From: Alistipes sp.
Lineage (GTDB): Bacteria; Bacteroidota; Bacteroidia; Bacteroidales; Rikenellaceae
Direction: 5' to 3'
Length of the DNA stretch: 64,000 nt
Assembly: GCA_017629145.1 (NCBI GenBank)
Contig: JAGBXR010000003.1
Location: 1-64,000 of the forward strand
The notes below the pieces were generated by a model, which searched no databases, was not told the DNA's origin, and saw only the letters and a list, made by a program, of their open reading frames with translations. Shown here piece by piece: positions 62,065 to 64,000 of the stretch (the first letter of the stretch is position 1; each line of letters starts with the position of its first letter). A program made the position numbers and the translations under genes.

Positions 62065-63036
62065 ATGAAGGAAAATTTACAATATTTGGATGCACTGATT
62101 GTCAATCTCGGAGCGAGTGAGATGTTAGTGGTAAACATCATCTTAGCATTTGTGATGTTTGGTGTTGCTTTAGGTATCAAGTTGCAGACATTTAAGGATC
62201 TGTTGCGCAATCCTAAATCGGTTATTTTGGGTGTTTGTTTGCAGTGGATAGCTCTTCCAGCTGTTACATTCCTAGTTGCAATATTGCTTAACCCCTTTAT
62301 TACGCCTATGGTGGCTATTGGTATGTTGCTCGTGGCATCGTGCCCTGGTGGTAACATCTCCAATTTTATATCGTCGCTATCGCGTGGTAACATAGAGTTG
62401 TCGGTATATATGACTGCAATCACTACGGCATTTGCACCATTGGTTACTCCTTTTAACTTTTGGTTCTGGGGTACGCTCTATTGCCGTTATGCTTCGGTGC
62501 ACAACGATATCCCAACGCTATCCATCCCATTTATGGATATGCTTCAGCAGATTCTTCTAATTTTGGGTCTGCCTATCGTGTTGGGTATTATTGTATCGCG
62601 CTACTTCCCAAATCTATCGAGCAAACTAAAGCGTCCAGCATCGATTCTATCTATCCTTTTGTTTATAGCAATGGTGTTGGTATCACTTACTCAGGTACTC
62701 TCTGCATTTGAGCAGCGTTGGGCAGTATATGCGGCTATTCTCTGCGCTTTGGTTGTGGTTGTTATTCACAATGCAAGTGCTCTTGCTACAGGATTTTATG
62801 GTGCGACACTTCTACGAGTACCTAAGTCAGATCGTCGCTCATTAACTATCGAGGTGGGTATTCAGAACTCGGGCTTGGGCCTTGCGATGCTCTTTAACCC
62901 TGCAATCTTCTCTCCTGAAGTGTGGCAGCATAACGGTGGTATGGTTATTATCACTGCGTTGTGGGGTATCTGGCATATCGTATCGGGTCTTTCATTGGCA
63001 ACGTTGTTCCGTCGTGCAGCAAGAAAGGAGAAGTAG
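62065..63036 (+). CDS. Bile acid:sodium symporter family transporter
   Basis: 323 residues from ATG 62065 (MKENLQYLDALIVNLGAS); the frame upstream begins with GTG at 62026 and adds 13 uncharged, unlikely residues. About nine or ten membrane segments, with SBF words VASCPGGNISNFISSLSRGNIELSV (first crossing motif) and VGIQNSGLGLAML (second). Substrates in the family include bile acids, pantoate and other organic anions; not assignable here. The acyltransferase follows after 2 nt. Confidence 0.87.
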   Translation: MKENLQYLDALIVNLGASEMLVVNIILAFVMFGVALGIKLQTFKDLLRNPKSVILGVCLQWIALPAVTFLVAILLNPFITPMVAIGMLLVASCPGGNISNFISSLSRGNIELSVYMTAITTAFAPLVTPFNFWFWGTLYCRYASVHNDIPTLSIPFMDMLQQILLILGLPIVLGIIVSRYFPNLSSKLKRPASILSILLFIAMVLVSLTQVLSAFEQRWAVYAAILCALVVVVIHNASALATGFYGATLLRVPKSDRRSLTIEVGIQNSGLGLAMLFNPAIFSPEVWQHNGGMVIITALWGIWHIVSGLSLATLFRRAARKEK

Positions 63037-63038
63037 TT

Positions 63039-64000
63039 ATGGGCAGAAGAGAACGAGGCGATAAACGAATTCAAGACTACGATCCGTTGTATGCATTTTT
63101 GCGATACTACGTCGATTTAGCACTTCGTCTATCGTACCGCACAGTGCGATATGTAGGACGTGAGAAGATTCCACAGGATGGGGCTGTTATCTATGCTCCT
63201 AATCATACTAACGCACTTATGGACGCGATGGTTATCTTGGCTCTCGACCAAAAACCTAAGGTTTTTGTAGCGCGTGCCGATATCTTCAAGAATCCAAAGA
63301 TTGCCAAGATTCTTACTTTCCTTAAAATTATGCCTATTATGCGTATGCGTGATGGTATGGATGAGGTGCGTAAGAATAACGAGACTATCGAACGTGCTGT
63401 AGATGTGTTGCGCGATAGAGTGCCTTTCTGCATCTTCCCAGAGGGTACACACCAAACAAAATACTCATCATTGCCACTATCCAAGGGTATTTTCCGAATT
63501 GCATTTCAGGCTCAGGAACTTATGCCGGATCTGCCACTATATATAGTACCGGTCGGAATACGTTATGGTAGTTTCTTCCGTTTCCGTTCTACAATACGCG
63601 TGCAGATTGGCGATCCTATTAATGTTGGTCAGTTTATAACAGACCACGTTGATATGACCTCTTCGGAGCAGATGAATGCTATGAAGGATGAGCTTGACGA
63701 GCGTATGAAGAGATCGATATTCTACATCCCAAATGATGAGAACTACGATGCTACATATGAGATATGTGCTGCTACGGTCAAGAGCCAGGTGTGCCACCTT
63801 CGCAACGATAAGGAACTTGGTCATCTTAAAGGTGTAGATGCTCATTTCGCGGCTAACAATATGACGGTTAAGCATCTCGGCTATCTCAAGGAGGCGAATC
63901 CTGCGCTTGCTGCAGATATCCTCTCTTTAGGTAAGCGTGCTTCTGAGTTGCGTACCGCAGATCGTATCAGTATGTCATCGGTATCGGTGAAGTATCCTAT
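63039..64000 (+). CDS. PlsC-type 1-acylglycerol-3-phosphate acyltransferase (partial)
   Basis: Starts at ATG 63039 (MGRRERGDKRIQDYDPLYAF) and is open to the window end, so the C-terminus is missing (about 320 codons seen). PlsC motifs: APNHTNALMD (His-Asp acceptor motif with five residues between, as is usual in Bacteroidetes), MRMRDGMDEVR, FCIFPEGTH and YIVPVGIRYG. It acylates lysophosphatidate or a related lipid at the inner membrane. The extension beyond residue 230 has a second domain I do not recognise. Probably co-transcribed with the SBF gene. Confidence 0.85.
   Translation, partial: MGRRERGDKRIQDYDPLYAFLRYYVDLALRLSYRTVRYVGREKIPQDGAVIYAPNHTNALMDAMVILALDQKPKVFVARADIFKNPKIAKILTFLKIMPIMRMRDGMDEVRKNNETIERAVDVLRDRVPFCIFPEGTHQTKYSSLPLSKGIFRIAFQAQELMPDLPLYIVPVGIRYGSFFRFRSTIRVQIGDPINVGQFITDHVDMTSSEQMNAMKDELDERMKRSIFYIPNDENYDATYEICAATVKSQVCHLRNDKELGHLKGVDAHFAANNMTVKHLGYLKEANPALAADILSLGKRASELRTADRISMSSVSVKYP

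Overview
The window looks like the chromosome of a member of the Bacteroidales. Three things point there: promoters of the TTG-N(18-21)-TAnnTTTG type in front of many genes, weak Shine-Dalgarno sequences, and Bacteroidetes-typical families (DUF3109, DUF4251, DUF3575-like, PEGA and BspA-type leucine-rich repeat proteins, fimbrillin-like lipoproteins, FISUMP, pRiA4b ORF-3-like). A Rikenellaceae or RC9-like relative is possible, but I cannot fix the genus from sequence reading alone. No phage, transposase, CRISPR array or rRNA operon was seen.

Layout. Bases 1-306 hold two and a half units of a 132-bp tandem repeat that carries a covarying hairpin. Bases 429-6578 are a plus-strand run: yicC, gmk, nadD (with a TPR tail), a DUF3109 protein, an M23/LysM peptidase and a GH20 hexosaminidase. 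A 514-bp gap holds a strong promoter and a structured leader, followed by a 772-residue Ala/Glu-rich coiled-coil lipoprotein and a small outer-membrane barrel protein. From 10.3 to 16.3 kb there is a cvfB-like gene, a methyltransferase, an omega-amidase, a TauE-type permease and uvrA. From 16.4 to 23.5 kb the minus strand carries purA, an NCS2 purine/uracil permease, an EptA-like phosphoethanolamine transferase translationally coupled to a PHP-domain protein, rdgB and a HAD hydrolase. From 23.6 to 27.1 kb the plus strand has a nitroreductase, a BaiN/HI0933 flavoprotein, a small HSPF-motif protein, a cobalamin adenosyltransferase and a DUF2795 protein. From 27.3 to 34.9 kb the minus strand has DUF4251, FISUMP, SPOR, TrkH, an orphan receptor-like membrane protein and mtaB. 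From 35.0 to 38.3 kb there is an ABC-3 metal permease, an LptF/LptG-type permease and fmt, each overlapping the next by 4 bp.

The most distinctive region is 38.4-52.3 kb. It is a tightly spaced run of five exported proteins: a DUF3575-like protein, a PEGA protein ending in leucine-rich repeats, a PEGA protein ending in a beta-barrel, and two very large lipoproteins made of BspA/LRR_5 modules, one with a fimbrillin-like N-terminus. A perfect 30-bp palindrome closes it. The 69-bp repeat units and their cap modules are nearly identical at DNA level within and between genes, while a few fixed codons vary. This suggests a surface-adhesin locus that diversifies by recombination.

The right end (52.4-64 kb) holds miaA, a pRiA4b-ORF3-like gene, rho with a candidate overlapping upstream ORF, an S1/P1 nuclease, a tRNA-His, a zeta-toxin-like kinase overlapping a 53-codon partner, a thioredoxin-like lipoprotein, argS, dusB, a bile-acid:sodium-symporter-family transporter and a PlsC-type acyltransferase cut by the window end. 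All assignments are from reading sequence and motifs; no database search was run.
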